A DNA stretch of 64,000 nt from assembly GCA_033795365.1 (NCBI GenBank), contig JARYGU010000001.1:783477-847476 (forward strand), in the 5' to 3' direction. Below are positions 39,909 through 47,862 of the stretch, one piece after another (positions within the stretch are counted from its first letter, which is position 1; each line of letters opens with the position of its first letter). A program made the position numbers and the translations under genes. The notes below the pieces were generated by a model. That model had not been told where the DNA came from and made no database searches. It saw only the letters and a list, made by a program, of their open reading frames with translations. The DNA is from JARYGU01 sp033795365. GTDB lineage: Bacteria > Pseudomonadota > Alphaproteobacteria > Rhizobiales > Rhizobiaceae.

Positions 39909-39927
39909 TTGGTCTTCTTGGGAAGCG

Positions 39928-39960
39928 AAAAGCCGGACGGCAGGGACCGTCCGGCTTTTT
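39928..39960. terminator. Strong intrinsic terminator after gyrA (second)
   Basis: 13-bp stem from 39928-39940 pairing with 39947-39959, 6-nt loop, T-run on the right and A-run on the left, so it can work in both directions, including for the leftward small genes that follow. Confidence 0.92.
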
Positions 39961-40042
39961 ATGTGGCAGGCAGCATGGAGGACGCTGCCTGCTCATCGGC
40001 GGCAAGGGGCGATGGGTACGACGAGCTAGATCGACCCGTTCA

Positions 40043-40183
40043 TTAAACGCCGAAGCCGCCTGCTTCCGCTTTGATTGCTTTCATCACTTGCCGTTCCCGT
40101 TTCATTTCCATGATCGTCTTGACAAATTCGAATGTAGAAATCGCGCTGACGAGAACGGTGAAGAAAATAGCTGCCGGAATCAT
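40043..40183 (-). CDS. Predicted 46-aa single-span membrane protein
   Basis: MIPAAIFFTVLVSAISTFEF begins a single hydrophobic helix (about residues 3-22), followed by a strongly charged segment KTIMEMKRERQVMKAIKAE and a short tail. It starts 19 bp after another tiny membrane ORF on the same strand. No strong ribosome-binding site precedes the ATG; a longer 75-codon reading through an upstream ATG overlaps the neighbour. I recognise no family. The helix-plus-basic-tail layout supports a real protein, but comparative evidence is needed. Confidence 0.45.
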   Translation of the reverse strand: MIPAAIFFTVLVSAISTFEFVKTIMEMKRERQVMKAIKAEAGGFGV

Positions 40184-40202
40184 GTCGAAAATTATCCGAT
40201 CT

Positions 40203-40328
40203 CTATCGAATCCATTTTCCGCGTACTGCGGCTTTGTTCGTTGCCCCGCGCTCTTCTTGATGGAGAGCATGGATCGTTGCTGCGCTAAGCGCTATGAACA
40301 TGGCCATACAAAGTAGAGCGAGCACCAT
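40203..40328 (-). CDS. Predicted 41-aa single-span membrane protein
   Basis: The peptide starts MVLALLCMAMFIALSAATIH, one hydrophobic helix, followed by a hydrophilic, positively charged tail ending KWIR. AAGGAAAG stands 5-6 bases before the ATG, a good ribosome-binding site. It is followed after 19 bp by the 46-aa membrane ORF, suggesting a two-gene unit ending at the gyrA-side terminator. Not recognised; could be a small stress or toxin-like membrane protein, but nothing in the sequence proves it. Confidence 0.45.
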   Translation of the reverse strand: MVLALLCMAMFIALSAATIHALHQEERGATNKAAVRGKWIR

Positions 40329-40564
40329 TCTGTCTTTCCTTCCAGCTTGGGATACGCGTTACTTGGTTGTCGTGCCTGTCAGCATCAGAACGTGGGGTCG
40401 GGATATTTGTTCCCGGCTTCGATGGTGCCAGTAGAACACGCAACGGCTGAAGCTGCCTTGAACACGCCGTTCATCCAGGGTTCATGCCGGTTCTGCGGAG
40501 CGGGCCGTCGCATCTTGCGCAATCGGACCAGCCGTGACAAAAGGCGGCAAACGGGACCTTGCCC
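40329..40564. other. Intergenic region upstream of coaD with repeated GAAC/GTTC elements
   Basis: Contains GAACACGC twice (40434 and 40460) and GTTC at 40469, 40480 and 40490; the first two GTTC are separated by exactly 7 bases, an SOS-box match. Promoters for coaD and for the leftward small ORFs should lie here. No gene seen. Confidence 0.5.
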
Positions 40565-41059
40565 ATGACCGCTGCCTTCTACCCCGGTTCATTCGATCCG
40601 ATCACCAATGGCCATCTCGACGTGCTGATTCAGGCGCTGAACGTCGCGCCCAAGGTGATCGTCGCAATCGGAATTCATCCCGGCAAGACACCGCTCTTCT
40701 CCTTCGAGGAGCGCGCCGGACTGATCCGCGATTCCCTGAGCGAAGCCTTGCCGGGGAGAGCAGGGGACGTGACGGTGGTCTCCTTCGACAATCTGGTCGT
40801 CGACGCCGCACGGAAGCATGGCGCGAAACTGCTCGTAAGGGGCCTTCGCGACGGGACCGATCTCGACTACGAAATGCAGATGGCCGGGATGAACCGGCAG
40901 ATGGCGCCCGACGTTCAAACGATATTTTTACCGGCGGGTACCGCTTCGCGGCCCATTACCGCCACATTGGTTCGCCAGATCGCCGCGATGGGCGGTGATG
41001 TCAGTGCATTCGTTCCAGGACCCGTGTTTTCTGCGCTGAAGGCCAAACATAACGGCTGA
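40565..41059 (+). CDS. coaD: Pantetheine-phosphate adenylyltransferase
   Basis: Adenylates 4'-phosphopantetheine, the penultimate step of coenzyme A synthesis. 164 residues with the nucleotidyltransferase motif YPGSFDPITNGHLDVL at the N-terminus, LLVRGLRDGTDLDYE and the C-terminal SSxxR-like region TASRPITATLVRQIAA. An in-frame TTG six bases upstream is a less likely start. Followed by two cyclophilin genes. Confidence 0.96.
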   Translation: MTAAFYPGSFDPITNGHLDVLIQALNVAPKVIVAIGIHPGKTPLFSFEERAGLIRDSLSEALPGRAGDVTVVSFDNLVVDAARKHGAKLLVRGLRDGTDLDYEMQMAGMNRQMAPDVQTIFLPAGTASRPITATLVRQIAAMGGDVSAFVPGPVFSALKAKHNG

Positions 41060-41090
41060 GCGCCTCTCATCGAACCCTTTAGGAGCCATC

Positions 41091-41663
41091 ATGAAACTCG
41101 TCGAGATCGCCTTTGCAGGGGCCATGTTCCTTGCTTCGCTGGTTGGCACGGCCAATGCGCAATCGAACGACAACTATCTCACCATTCAGCTGAAGGACGG
41201 TCCCGTCGTCATAGAGCTTCTTCCGGATATCGCCCCCAAGCATGTCGAGCGAATCAAGGCGCTTGCGACCGCGGGCGAATACGACAATGTCGCATTCCAT
41301 CGCGTGATTGAAGGCTTCATGGCCCAGACCGGAGACGTCCAGTACGGCGACATGGAGGACGGATACCAACCGCAGGCGGCGGGCACCGGCGGCTCCAGCC
41401 AACCCGATCTGCCGGCAGAGTTCTCCAATGTTCCCTTCGAGCGCGGCACCGTCGGCATGGCGCGCGCACAGGATCCGAATTCCGCCAATTCGCAGTTCTT
41501 CATCATGTTCGCGCCAGGCGATTTCCTGAACGGCCAGTACACGGTGGTCGGCAAGGTCGTTTCCGGCATGGAGCATGTCGACAAGATCAAACGGGGCGAG
41601 GAAGCCGCAAACGGCGCCGTCAGCGATCCTGATCGGATGATCAAGGTCACGGTCGGCAGGTAG
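41091..41663 (+). CDS. ppiA: Periplasmic cyclophilin-type peptidyl-prolyl isomerase
   Basis: 190 residues with a signal peptide ending at TANAQ and the cyclophilin core: VAFHRVIEGFMAQTGD, FFIMFAPGDFLNGQYTVVGKV and GxxxMARAQDPNSANSQFF-type segments. The exported member of a tandem cyclophilin pair. AGGAG precedes the ATG. Separated by 25 bp from the cytoplasmic paralogue. Confidence 0.94.
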   Translation: MKLVEIAFAGAMFLASLVGTANAQSNDNYLTIQLKDGPVVIELLPDIAPKHVERIKALATAGEYDNVAFHRVIEGFMAQTGDVQYGDMEDGYQPQAAGTGGSSQPDLPAEFSNVPFERGTVGMARAQDPNSANSQFFIMFAPGDFLNGQYTVVGKVVSGMEHVDKIKRGEEAANGAVSDPDRMIKVTVGR

Positions 41664-41688
41664 GAACAACGAAGCAAGGAGAAAGACC

Positions 41689-42204
41689 ATGGCCGAGATC
41701 AAGGATCCGGAAAACACCATCATCATGGAAACCAGCAAGGGCAGGGTCGTGATCGCGCTTCGACCTGACCTCGCACCCGGTCACGTGGCACGCATCAAGG
41801 AACTGTCGCGCGAAGGGGCCTATGATGGCGTCGTCTTCCACCGCGTGATCGAGGACTTCATGGCCCAGACGGGCGATGTCCAATACGGCAAGACGGGCGG
41901 CAAAGATTTCAATCCCGGCCGCGCCGGCATGGGCGGCTCCGATAAGCCGGACCTGAAGGCCGAGTTTTCCGCCGAGAACCATGTGCGCGGCACCTGCTCG
42001 ATGGCGCGCAGCCAGATGCCGAATTCGGCGAATTCCCAGTTCTTCATCTGCTTCACCGACGCACCCTGGCTCAACAAGCAGTATTCCGTCTGGGGGCAGG
42101 TGATCGAAGGCATGGAAACCATCGACAAGATCAAGCGCGGAGAGCCTGTGCGCGATCCCGACACGATCGTCTCGATGAAGGTTGCCGCGGACGCTGCAGC
42201 CTGA
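41689..42204 (+). CDS. ppiB: Cytoplasmic cyclophilin-type peptidyl-prolyl isomerase
   Basis: 171 residues without signal peptide. Catalytic core VVFHRVIEDFMAQTGDVQYG, MARSQMPNSANSQFFICF and WLNKQYSVWGQV. Clearly paralogous to the preceding exported cyclophilin; the pair mirrors PpiA/PpiB of enterobacteria. Followed by a terminator. Confidence 0.95.
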   Translation: MAEIKDPENTIIMETSKGRVVIALRPDLAPGHVARIKELSREGAYDGVVFHRVIEDFMAQTGDVQYGKTGGKDFNPGRAGMGGSDKPDLKAEFSAENHVRGTCSMARSQMPNSANSQFFICFTDAPWLNKQYSVWGQVIEGMETIDKIKRGEPVRDPDTIVSMKVAADAAA

Positions 42205-42225
42205 TAAAAATTCGGTAAGACAGCA

Positions 42226-42255
42226 CCGCGCCCGCACACCCTCGGGCGCGGTTTT
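42226..42255 (+). terminator. Intrinsic terminator after ppiB
   Basis: 9-bp stem CCGCGCCCG / CGGGCGCGG, 8-nt loop, followed by TTTT. Confidence 0.85.
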
Positions 42256-42278
42256 CCGTTCAAAAGAGATTTGAGGAC

Positions 42279-42728
42279 ATGGCCGCTTTTTTATGGGCGC
42301 TGCTGGGAATCGCGGCAGGCGCCTGCATCGCTATTCAGGCTCCCGTGAATACGCAACTCGGCCGCGGATTGGGTATGCCCGCCGCAGCCGCATGCATTTC
42401 TTTCCTGTCCGGGGCAATCATTCTTGCCGTCGTCACCGCGATCGTGGCCTCCGTGGAGGGCAAGGTGCCGGATTGGCGCGAGCCCGCGCCCTGGCTCTAT
42501 CTTGCCGGCGGTTGCCTCGGCGCCTTCTACGTGACGACGGCGATCTTCCTTACGCCGCGCATCGGAGCGGCTGCGGTCATGGCTTTTGCCGTTTCCGGTC
42601 AGCTTCTGGCCGGCCTTCTTATCGATCGTTCGGGATTCCTGGGTGTTGCGGTGCGCGAGATAACCACAGGACGCATCGCCGGCGCGGTGCTTCTCATCGC
42701 CGGCGCGCTGATGATCCGTTTTCTGTAG
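42279..42728 (+). CDS. Small DMT-superfamily transporter (DUF606/YdcZ type)
   Basis: 149 residues with four predicted membrane helices and no soluble domain. N-terminal AFLWALLGIAAGACIAIQAPVNTQLG is typical of DUF606 half-size transporters, which likely dimerise. Substrate unknown. It starts after the ppiB terminator and ends 9 bp before queA, so it may share the queA-tgt transcript. Confidence 0.85.
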   Translation: MAAFLWALLGIAAGACIAIQAPVNTQLGRGLGMPAAAACISFLSGAIILAVVTAIVASVEGKVPDWREPAPWLYLAGGCLGAFYVTTAIFLTPRIGAAAVMAFAVSGQLLAGLLIDRSGFLGVAVREITTGRIAGAVLLIAGALMIRFL

Positions 42729-42737
42729 GGCGTTGCC

Positions 42738-43802
42738 ATGCGTGTCGACCTGTTCGATTTCGAACTTCCCGAGGAGCGGATCGCGCTTCGCCCTGCAAGT
42801 CCGCGCGAAGCGGCTCGCCTGCTCGTCGTGACGCCGGGCGAGCGCGAGCCCTATGACGACAGGCATGTCGGCGACCTGCCGGCGCTGCTGCGCGAAGGCG
42901 ATGCGCTTGTCTTCAACGACACGCGCGTCATCCCCGCCCAGCTCGAAGGCATTCGCCATCGCGAAGGTGCCGGCAGCCAGAAGGTTTCCGCGACCTTGCA
43001 CATGCGCATCGCCGCCGATCGCTGGAAGGCCTTCGCCAAGCCCGGCAAGAGGATCAAGCTCGGCGACCGGATCGGGTTCGGCGAGGGCGGCACCGTCGTC
43101 GCGACGGTCGAGGAAAAAAGCGAGGGCGGCGAGGTCACGCTGCATTTCGATCTTTCCGGACCCGCGCTCGACCAGGCGATCGCGGCCGTCGGCCACATTC
43201 CCCTGCCGCCCTACATCGCCTCCAAGCGCGGGGATGACGAAGCTGACAGGCGCGACTACCAGACGATCTATGCGCGTGAGGACGGAGCCGTGGCAGCGCC
43301 GACCGCCGGCCTGCATTTCACCGACGCGCTTTTCGGAAAGCTGGACGCGAAGGGTATCACCCGCCATTTCGTCACCTTGCACGTGGGGGCGGGCACCTTC
43401 CTTCCGGTCAAGGCGGAGGACACCGACGACCATGTCATGCATCAGGAAATCGGTTATGTCTCGGGAAAGACCGCAGCGGCGTTGAACGACGTCCGGGCGC
43501 GAGGCGGACGTATTATCTCCGTCGGGACCACCTCGCTGCGGCTTCTGGAAAGTGCGGCCGACGCCGACGGGACGATCCGGCCGTGGTCGGGCGCGACCGG
43601 CATCTTCATCACGCCCGGCTATCGTTTCCGCACGGCCGATATGCTGATGACCAATTTCCACCTGCCGAAATCGACCCTCTTCATGCTGGTTTCGGCGTTC
43701 TGCGGTCTCGATACGATGCGCGGCGCCTATCACCATGCGATCGAAACCGGCTATCGTTTCTATTCCTATGGCGATTCCAGCCTGCTTTACCGGAAGACCT
43801 GA
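42738..43802 (+). CDS. queA: S-adenosylmethionine:tRNA ribosyltransferase-isomerase
   Basis: Forms epoxyqueuosine in tRNA from preQ1 and the ribosyl group of SAM. 354 residues with DLFDFELPEERIALRPA at the start, NDTRVIPAQL, TAGLHFTDALF and TNFHLPKSTLFMLVSAF. The stop TGA is directly followed by the tgt ATG, so the two queuosine genes form an operon. Confidence 0.97.
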   Translation: MRVDLFDFELPEERIALRPASPREAARLLVVTPGEREPYDDRHVGDLPALLREGDALVFNDTRVIPAQLEGIRHREGAGSQKVSATLHMRIAADRWKAFAKPGKRIKLGDRIGFGEGGTVVATVEEKSEGGEVTLHFDLSGPALDQAIAAVGHIPLPPYIASKRGDDEADRRDYQTIYAREDGAVAAPTAGLHFTDALFGKLDAKGITRHFVTLHVGAGTFLPVKAEDTDDHVMHQEIGYVSGKTAAALNDVRARGGRIISVGTTSLRLLESAADADGTIRPWSGATGIFITPGYRFRTADMLMTNFHLPKSTLFMLVSAFCGLDTMRGAYHHAIETGYRFYSYGDSSLLYRKT

Positions 43803-44933
43803 ATGAGCGAGACATTCCAGTTCAAGCTTCTTGCCACCGACGGCAAGGCGCGCCGCGGCGAGGTCACCATGCCGCGCGGCACGATCCGCACCCCGGCGTT
43901 CATGCCCGTCGGTACGGTCGGGACCGTCAAGGCGATGTATCTGGATCAGGTGCGCGATCTCGGAGCCGACGTCATTCTCGGCAACACCTATCATCTCATG
44001 CTGAGGCCGGGACCGGAGCGCGTGGCGAGGCTCGGCGGGCTGCACGAGTTGATCCGCTGGCCTTATCCGATCCTCACCGATTCCGGCGGATTCCAGGTGA
44101 TGTCGCTTTCCGGTCTGCGCAAGCTCGACGAGCAAGGGGTTACCTTCAAGAGCCATGTGGACGGCGCGCTGCATCATATGTCGCCGGAGCGCTCCATCGA
44201 GATCCAGGGTCTGCTCGACAGCGACATCCAGATGCAGCTCGACGAATGCGTCGCACTGCCGGCCGAGCCGAAGCAGATCGAGCGCGCGATGGAAATGTCC
44301 GTGCGCTGGGCCGAACGCTGCAAGGCCGCCTTCGGCAACCAGCCGGGCAAGGCGATGTTCGGCATCGTGCAAGGCGGGGACATCCCGCATCTGCGCGTGC
44401 GCTCGGCAGACGCTCTGGCCGCGCTCGACCTCAAGGGATACGCGATCGGCGGGCTGGCTGTCGGCGAACCGCAGGAAGTCATGCTCAACATGATCGACGC
44501 CACTTGCCCGCACCTGCCGTTCGAAAAGCCGCGCTATCTTATGGGTGTCGGCACCCCGGACGATATCCTGAAGTCGGTCGCGCTCGGCATCGACATGTTC
44601 GATTGCGTGATGCCGACGCGCTCCGGCCGTCATGGCCTCGCCTTCACGCGGCGGGGGCGGGTCAACATCCGCAATGCCAGACATGCCGAGGACATTCGGC
44701 CGCTCGACGAGGAGTCCCCATGTCCGGCCTCGCGCGACTATTCGCGCGCCTATCTGCATCACCTCGTCCGCTCCAACGAAGCGCTCGGCGGCATGCTGCT
44801 CACCTGGCACAATCTTGCCTATTATCAGGACTTGATGGCCGGCATCCGTAAAGCGATCGAGGAGGGGCGTTTCGCCGATTTCATGGCCGAGACGCAGGAA
44901 ATGTGGGCGAGGGGCGATATCGATCCCGCCTGA
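43803..44933 (+). CDS. tgt: Queuine/preQ1 tRNA-guanine transglycosylase with reduced zinc site
   Basis: Exchanges the wobble guanine for preQ1 in GUN-anticodon tRNAs. 376 residues; base-binding Asp93 in LTDSGGFQVMS and nucleophile Asp267 in MFDCVMPTR are intact, as is GGLAVGE. The zinc motif, CxCxxC plus His in the Zymomonas enzyme (318, 320, 323, 349), aligns by exact spacing with residues 305, 307, 310 and 336, which here are Ser, Cys, Ser and His. So two of the three cysteines are missing while the rest of the region (RAYLHHL) is normal. Operon with queA. Confidence 0.95.
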   Translation: MSETFQFKLLATDGKARRGEVTMPRGTIRTPAFMPVGTVGTVKAMYLDQVRDLGADVILGNTYHLMLRPGPERVARLGGLHELIRWPYPILTDSGGFQVMSLSGLRKLDEQGVTFKSHVDGALHHMSPERSIEIQGLLDSDIQMQLDECVALPAEPKQIERAMEMSVRWAERCKAAFGNQPGKAMFGIVQGGDIPHLRVRSADALAALDLKGYAIGGLAVGEPQEVMLNMIDATCPHLPFEKPRYLMGVGTPDDILKSVALGIDMFDCVMPTRSGRHGLAFTRRGRVNIRNARHAEDIRPLDEESPCPASRDYSRAYLHHLVRSNEALGGMLLTWHNLAYYQDLMAGIRKAIEEGRFADFMAETQEMWARGDIDPA

Positions 44934-44968
44934 TCGGCGCGTACCGAGGGCGACAGGGCCTTGGCAAG

Positions 44969-46135
44969 TCAGCGCATGCCTTCCACCGCCGCCAATATCC
45001 GGTACGCGGTCCTCACCCGCTCCGGGATGGGATAGTTCCTGTTCGCCAGCATCACAACGCCGATGCCCTTGGCGGGAACGAAGGCGACATAGGCGCCGAA
45101 ACCGTTGGTGGAGCCGGTCTTGTTGATCAGGACGCTTTCCCGCGGCGCGAGCGGCGGAGCGAGTTTCCTTGCTTCGTTGGGTTTGAGGGCCATGTCGGAA
45201 GAGTTTCCCGCAAGCAGCCGGTCGAGATCGGTCGGATAGGCATAGAATTCCCATCCCAGGCCCTGCGTCATCTCGCCGACCTGGTAATATCCGGTGTGCG
45301 TTGCCGCGATCGCCCGCCGGAGCGTTTCGGCCATCTCCTGGCCGTTCATATTCGCTTCGACGAACCGGATCATGTCCGCCGAGGTCGTCTTCACGCCATA
45401 GGCCTGCGAGTCCAGAACGCCGGGCGTCACCCGGATGGGCTTGCCATCCTTCGAAAAGCCATAGGCGTAGGCGCTCATCCGACTGTCCGGGACCCTGATA
45501 TGGGTGCGGGTCAGGCCAAGCATCGGAAAGAGCTTCCGCTCCATCAGATCATCGAAGGGTTCGCCCATGCTTCTGGCGGCGAGATAGCCGAAGAGACCGA
45601 TGCTCGGGTTCGAATATTGCCGATGGGTGCCGGCAGCATAGGCCGGACGCCAGCTCCTGTAGTAGGCGGTCATCTTCTCCTCATCCGTGACATCGTCCGG
45701 AAACTGCAGAGGCAGGCCGCCTGCCGTATAGGTGCCGAGATCGAGAAGGCTGATCGCGTCGAAAGCACTGCCGGCAAGAGCGGGGAAATGTTTGCTCGCC
45801 GCGTCTGAAAGCGAGAGCGCTCCGCGCACTTCGGCGTAGGAGGCGAGCGTTGCGGTGAAGGTCTTGCTGATCGAGCCGATCTCGAAAATCGTATCTTCGC
45901 TGACCTTCTGCCCGCTCTCCTTCGAAGCGACGCCATGATTGAAGAAAAACCGCTTTCCCCCGACGGTGACCGCCACGGCCATTCCCGGAATGCCGTTCTC
46001 TTCCATGGTGGCCCGGATTGCCTCGTCGATGGCAGGACCGGCCCGGCCTCGGTCATCGGCGGCTTTGGCGCATGCGAAAGGCAGCAGGGAAGCGGCAGCG
46101 AGAATTCCAAGTGCCGGAAGCGAAAATTTTCTCAT
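44969..46135 (-). CDS. ampC: Class C beta-lactamase (AmpC)
   Basis: A periplasmic serine beta-lactamase of 388 residues with signal peptide (MRKFSLPALG to about AKA). All active-site motifs are present: Ser88-x-x-Lys91 (SISK), Tyr174-Ser-Asn176 and Lys339-Thr-Gly. The surrounding TYTAGGLPLQ, PSIGLFGYLA and AYGVKTT segments match AmpC cephalosporinases rather than generic esterases. No ampR-type regulator is adjacent; the nearest gene upstream is an MFS transporter on the same strand. The upstream frame is open to 46261, but the signal peptide fixes the start at 46135. Confidence 0.93.
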   Translation of the reverse strand: MRKFSLPALGILAAASLLPFACAKAADDRGRAGPAIDEAIRATMEENGIPGMAVAVTVGGKRFFFNHGVASKESGQKVSEDTIFEIGSISKTFTATLASYAEVRGALSLSDAASKHFPALAGSAFDAISLLDLGTYTAGGLPLQFPDDVTDEEKMTAYYRSWRPAYAAGTHRQYSNPSIGLFGYLAARSMGEPFDDLMERKLFPMLGLTRTHIRVPDSRMSAYAYGFSKDGKPIRVTPGVLDSQAYGVKTTSADMIRFVEANMNGQEMAETLRRAIAATHTGYYQVGEMTQGLGWEFYAYPTDLDRLLAGNSSDMALKPNEARKLAPPLAPRESVLINKTGSTNGFGAYVAFVPAKGIGVVMLANRNYPIPERVRTAYRILAAVEGMR

Positions 46136-46317
46136 CTCGGATATTCGTCCCTCAATACATTGTCGCCGGTTGCGCGACCAGTCTCTGGATAGGCCAGCAG
46201 GCGAGATGGGTATACGGAGGCTGCCGGCATTCAACAAACGACGATATTTAAGACGAACCATTAGAATAATTTGGTCTCTAACGAGATCAGGGCCTTAGGG
46301 CCGGATATCGGCGGCAA

Positions 46318-47484
46318 TCAGGTCTGCCGTCTCTGCGCCAGCAGAAACACCGCCAGTACGAAGCACAGGAGGCCAAGGGACGATGGCAACCCCTGATGTC
46401 CGACCAGTTGCATCGCCAGCCCGGTCGCGGGCGAGCCTACGATACCGCCGATGCCCCATACGAATGCGAAGGCCGCGTTGCCGGCGATCAAGGCTTGACC
46501 GGAGAAACGTTCGCCGAGCTGGATCAGCGACATGGTGTAGATCCCGAATGTGACCCCGCCCCAGACGAAAACGAGCGGCCAGATGAGCCACGCGTTGAAG
46601 ATTAACGGCAGGGCCAGACAGCCTGCCAGCGAAGCCAGGACACAGAACAGCATGGTTCGCGTCGAACCAAACCGTTCGGCTGTGCGCCCGAGCAAAATCT
46701 GCAGCACGGCGTTGCCTGCGATGAAACAGGTGATGAGCGAAGCAATGCGCTCCTCGGCGCTGCCGAGCGCTGCGCCGTAGACCGCGAACAGGGAAAGCAG
46801 GATCTGCTCGAAAGCGGCAGCCGTGAAAACCGAAAACAACAGGAGCGGTGCCAGTGCGAAGAAGCCACTGAGCGACGTTGCTTCGCCTTCATTCGGCATC
46901 TTCGGGAGGCGCGGCACGACCGCAAACACGATCAAACCGCAGAGAAGGAAAGCCACGATGCCGATCATGAAGGGCGGCCAACCCTCGGTGCCGACGAGGC
47001 GGAGCGACAGCGGGCCGATGGCGAAGCCGCCCGAAACGACCGATGAATAGAGGCCCATGATGCGGCCCCGGCGCGGCGCGGGCGTCATCGTGATCAGCCA
47101 GGTTTCGCTGATCACATAGAGCGGATTGGCGAAGAAGCCGAGCAGGAAACGCAACGGCATCCAGGCCCGGACGTCCTGCGTCCATGCAATTGCGACCAAT
47201 GTGAACGCGGCGAGGGCCGAACACAGGATCGCAAGCCGCGCCGCCCCCATGCGCCGCGCCAGCGCCGGAATGAAGGGGGCCGATACGATGAACCCAAGCG
47301 GCGTCATCGCCGCCGACAGGCCGATCAGACCCGGCGTCGTCCCCTGCCGCTCCAGGATGAAGCTGAGCAGCGGATAGGTCAGCCCTTGCGCCAGAGCGAA
47401 CACCGTGACGGTCGCGATGGTGCCCGCCATCGCGGCCCATGGGATCCGATTTTCTCTCGGTGACGTCGCGCTTTCGGTACTCAT
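46318..47484 (-). CDS. Major facilitator superfamily transporter
   Basis: 388 residues with about twelve predicted membrane helices and the MFS intracellular-loop motif PAPRRGRIMGLYSSVVSGGFAIG-like segment around residues 113-135. It resembles the YcaD/CynX-like sugar-phosphate or drug efflux groups, but the substrate is undetermined. MSTESATSP at 47484 is taken as start. It lies 182 bp upstream of ampC on the same strand; a shared role is possible but not shown. Confidence 0.88.
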   Translation of the reverse strand: MSTESATSPRENRIPWAAMAGTIATVTVFALAQGLTYPLLSFILERQGTTPGLIGLSAAMTPLGFIVSAPFIPALARRMGAARLAILCSALAAFTLVAIAWTQDVRAWMPLRFLLGFFANPLYVISETWLITMTPAPRRGRIMGLYSSVVSGGFAIGPLSLRLVGTEGWPPFMIGIVAFLLCGLIVFAVVPRLPKMPNEGEATSLSGFFALAPLLLFSVFTAAAFEQILLSLFAVYGAALGSAEERIASLITCFIAGNAVLQILLGRTAERFGSTRTMLFCVLASLAGCLALPLIFNAWLIWPLVFVWGGVTFGIYTMSLIQLGERFSGQALIAGNAAFAFVWGIGGIVGSPATGLAMQLVGHQGLPSSLGLLCFVLAVFLLAQRRQT

Positions 47485-47862
47485 GCAGATCGCCCGTTCT
47501 ATCGTCGCCGGAATGGCCTGGCGATTTCTGCCTCGGCCCACCGTCTCGTCAAACCGATATCGTCGAGCAGATGGGGATCGTCCTTAGACTTTCGTTCAAG
47601 TTCCCGGCGAAAGCGTTTCCGCTCGTCCCAGATGGCGGCAATGCTCCGCAGTGTCGCCAGGCGGCGGAGTGTTCCTGTTCGCTCTGCCTGACAGGGGACC
47701 GATGCACATATGGAATAATTCTCATCGCAACCTCCATGAGGCTCGAAGGTCCGGAGACCTTCGACCGGAAAGAGGAGGCATTCTGCAGGATACGAGCAGC
47801 GTCGTACTTAAGCGCTTCCAAAAAGTTCTCAAAAACTTCCAAAGGAACTATAGATACGCCCT
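47485..47862. other. 378-bp intergenic region between MFS gene and winged-helix/TPR regulator
   Basis: Divergent promoter region. Several short frames exist, none with a recognisable family or good ribosome-binding site. AT-rich sequence just before 47863 (around 47818-47858) probably includes the rightward promoter. Confidence 0.45.

Noticed and set aside
40347..40568. 73-codon frame with several cysteines upstream of coaD
   Set aside because: CRACQH and CRFCGAG look zinc-finger-like, but spacing is irregular, there is no ribosome-binding site, and it overlaps the coaD start.
42291..45254. 987-codon open frame on the minus strand
   Set aside because: It runs through the DMT gene, queA and tgt, all clearly real on the plus strand; no family resemblance.
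47549..47842. 97-codon minus-strand frame between MFS gene and regulator
   Set aside because: Overlapping frames on both strands, no binding site, no recognisable fold.
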